A program made the position numbers and the translations under genes. Below, one piece after another: positions 47,230 to 64,000 of a stretch of 64,000 bases of DNA (positions are counted from its first letter, which is position 1; each line of letters opens with the position of its first letter). The stretch is from Hemibagrus wyckioides (Eukaryota > Chordata > Actinopteri > Siluriformes > Bagridae): contig NC_080726.1 in NCBI RefSeq assembly GCF_019097595.1, positions 18,872,205-18,936,204 of the forward strand, written 5' to 3'. The notes under the pieces are model-generated. The model was not told the origin of the DNA and searched no databases. It saw only the letters and a program-made list of their open reading frames with translations.

Positions 47230-47715
47230 TAATAATAATAATAATAATAATAATCAAAAATGAAGCAAAGAATGCTTGGGTGTGATCACGTAGATGAATA
47301 CCGAATTAAATCAGAATAAATATTCCCCTTCATTGATTCAGACGGCTTCGGTGTGTATGCGCACCTTTTTAATATTGGTGTACGTGTAGAAGTAGAGCTC
47401 GCGGCCGACGTTGAAGCACACACGCTCGGACTCCTCGCTCGGGTCTTCCGGCTGAAGCTTCACCATGGAGACCCGCACCGGAGGCAAGAAGCCCGCCGAA
47501 GCCGGAGAGGAGCCGCCGGGTCCCGGTACCACACCGCCGCCGCCCCCCGGTATCGAGGCGGCACCGGCTGAGGCACCTCCAGCACCGGGACCGCGCGCTA
47601 ACCCGGCCCGCTGCTGCGAGTCCGAGAGCGTGAGCAGCTTGTAGAAACCTTCCCTGGTGCGGAACTGCGACTTGATCTCGTTAATATCCTTCAGAGCGCC
47701 TCCATCGCCGGCCAT
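40929..47715 (-). CDS. wdr20: WD repeat protein 20, three coding exons
   Basis: Exons 47715-47365, 42687-42505 and 42287-40929 join in phase to 631 codons. WDR20 is a beta-propeller cofactor that, with UAF1/WDR48, activates the deubiquitinases USP12 and USP46. Family phrases in order: NEIKSQFRTREGFYKLL, CFNVGRELYFYTY, DLSKPIDKRIYKGTQPTCHD, GFSAGQVQYLDPIKKETSKL, YLYNVEHPCGTTAPQYSLL, FAFSPDGVHIACVGQDGCLR, SWSPDGKYLATGGEDDLVTV and SYRFGSVGQDTQFCLWDLTD. The ATG chosen gives MAGDGGALKDINEIK, matching human MATEGGGKEMNEIK; an in-frame ATG upstream (MLWTSG) is less likely. Exon 1 carries a Gly/Pro/Ala-rich insert (about 42-75) absent from human WDR20, and a Ser/Gly-rich loop interrupts the propeller. 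Exon 3 ends GGCAAAATG|GTGAGA, a good donor; reading through would add only VRP and stop at 40917, so a short last exon downstream is likely. It may be one of two teleost paralogues. Confidence 0.92.
42918..43424 (+). mobile_element. Non-autonomous Tc1-like element
   Basis: The left end AAATGACCAAAGGTTTACAG and the right end CACAAACTTTTGCCCATATA are imperfect inverted partners. The inside keeps a decayed transposase C-terminus on the plus strand (a TEHFW phrase near 43153). About 507 bp, with no open gene. Confidence 0.7.
43918..44120. mobile_element. Hairpin-type DNA repeat
   Basis: GGGCCGGTGTGGGTGCAGGTT at about 43950 is inverted near 44070-44095 (AACCTGTACCTAGGCCGGCTC), and CTTCTGTTTGGTTGGAAT mirrors the left arm. 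It ends AAGATTGGACACCCCTG. This is the common fish pattern of a long inverted-repeat MITE. The superfamily is not determined. Confidence 0.55.
44505..44695. mobile_element. Left-end fragment of a Tc1-like MITE
   Basis: ATGCAAAAGGTCTGTGGACA then TTTTCTGAACATCCAATTCT and CCTCCACCCTTCTAGGG resemble the left end of the family at 42918. A partial inverse (GGCCAGGTGTTTATAAACCT) lies at 44669. Confidence 0.5.
47200..47254. repeat. (AAT)n triplet repeat
   Basis: AAT units with one AAC, just past the donor of wdr20 exon 1. Confidence 0.9.
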
Positions 47716-47781
47716 CTTTAGCACCAACGAGGCCGCACCGGAAGTCCAGAGCACATAACACGGAAGTGAACGCGATCAAAA

Positions 47782-47820
<39 letters not shown>

Positions 47821-48149
47821 ACAAACAAACAAATAAACTACTAAAACGGGAGGGAAACGGTTATTAAAGTTCTGATCTAATGTGTACTCTGCACGTCGAG
47901 ACACGAAGGAAATAAGCACACTCTATCAATATCTCTGTCTGTCCACCTGTCTGTTCTTGTTTTGAAGGAAAAAATGTGATATTTGTGCAAAACAACGATT
48001 GTTATGATTGAGATTATATGTGTAAAATAAAGTAAAATCCAAGGAGACATCCTACAATGACTTCCTGTTTCAAACACACACACACATACACACAATCAAA
48101 TCAGCACCCTTGGTCTGGTGTGATTGGAGCAGAGCCCCTGTAGCAGACA

Positions 48150-48262
48150 TGGTGGCCATCCATCCATTGTCTATACCCACTTTATTCCTAATTAGAGGGT
48201 TACAGGGATCTGCTGAAGCCACACATTGGGTGAAAGGCAGGGGTACACCCTGGACAGGTCAA
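48150..48262 (-). repeat. SINE 3' fragment
   Basis: CCATCCATCCATTGTCTATA, TTATTCCTAATTAGAGGGTT and GGGGTACACCCTGGACAGGT match the reversed 3' half of the SINE at 5166. Confidence 0.65.
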
Positions 48263-48303
48263 CATAGTGGCCATTCAGCCCTTTTCTCTGTCCCTGGTTT
48301 TCA

Positions 48304-48309
48304 TTTATT
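48304..48309 (-). promoter_or_regulatory. Probable map4k1 poly(A) signal
   Basis: The minus strand reads AATAAA, 256 bases past the stop codon at 48565. Confidence 0.4.
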
Positions 48310-48564
48310 GAGTGGAGAAGTTTAGTCTTAATAAACCACACAAACACACAAGAACACACTTAGAAATGGAGCTTGTGTTTTATGTTTTTAATTAGCAGAA
48401 TACTGTATATATGCACACACACTCAAACACACACGCACACATACACACACACAATCTTATTTAGACGCACGCACACACACACACACACACACAGCTTTCC
48501 ACTTTTGTGTTGTCAGTGTTTTTTATATGCAAAAGGTATGCATATAAAGTATGTGTGTGTGTGT

Positions 48565-64000
<15,436 letters not shown>

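Larger units (their letters stand above)
42688..47364 (-). other. wdr20 intron 1
   Basis: Holds three transposon remnants (42918-43424, 43918-44120 and 44505-44695, entered separately), SINE-like scraps near 45200-45330 (CTTGCTCAAGGGCCC) and (AAT)n at 47200-47254. No nested gene is seen. Confidence 0.55.
47716..48564. other. wdr20 promoter side and map4k1 3' end
   Basis: (AAAT)n at 47782-47835 sits 70 bp upstream of the wdr20 ATG. A SINE 3' fragment lies at 48150-48262. A minus-strand AATAAA at 48304-48309 lies 256 bases past the map4k1 stop and probably ends its mRNA. CA repeats occupy 48415-48494. The two genes run head to tail, 849 bp apart. Confidence 0.55.

Overview
The window is vertebrate nuclear DNA, almost certainly from a ray-finned fish. 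The genes have many short exons with GT..AG introns, there is dense CA/TG, TA and triplet microsatellite DNA, and several kinds of Tc1-like transposon and tRNA-derived SINE typical of teleosts are present. An otophysan such as a catfish is my guess from the repeat types; I could not test it. There is no operon logic, plasmid, phage or CRISPR array here.

Layout. 1-17.9 kb: repeat-rich intergenic DNA with Tc1 and SINE copies, an 0.8 kb minisatellite, a divergent pair of CTCF-like motifs at 2.4 kb and a TATA-led candidate non-coding first exon at 14.0 kb. 18.0-20.4 kb (+): complete two-exon kcnj13 (Kir7.1 potassium channel). 20.9-22.8 kb (-): the last two exons of a gene I cannot name, convergent with kcnj13. 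24.3-31.4 kb (-): complete four-exon efhd1, with a nearly intact Tc1 element in its last intron. 31.7-33.8 kb: a Tc1-like element broken by a nested insertion. 34.1-35.6 kb: four tRNA genes (Gly-TCC, Pro-AGG and a divergent Trp-CCA pair). 36-40.9 kb: no gene seen. 40.9-47.7 kb (-): wdr20-type gene, three coding exons found, last short exon not located. 48.6 kb to the right edge (-): map4k1 (HPK1) from the kinase activation loop to the stop codon in 25 exons, with its 5' part beyond the window.

I placed exons by joining splice sites in phase and comparing the products with the known human family members. The kcnj13/efhd1 pair matches the human 2q37 neighbourhood, whereas human WDR20 and MAP4K1 lie on chromosomes 14 and 19, so the tRNA cluster and the repeats around it sit between two blocks of different ancestry.

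The genes do not form a pathway. kcnj13 sets potassium conductance in epithelia and pigment cells; efhd1 is a calcium-binding mitochondrial/cytoskeletal protein; wdr20 activates the USP12/USP46 deubiquitinases; map4k1 is a kinase that restrains lymphocyte receptor signalling. The points most worth a second look are: complementary (TG)n/(AC)n tracts hugging both splice sites of two map4k1 exons; loss of the caspase P1 aspartate beside the conserved adaptor-docking tyrosine of map4k1; the unnamed gene at 20.9-22.8 kb; and the paired CTCF-like motifs.
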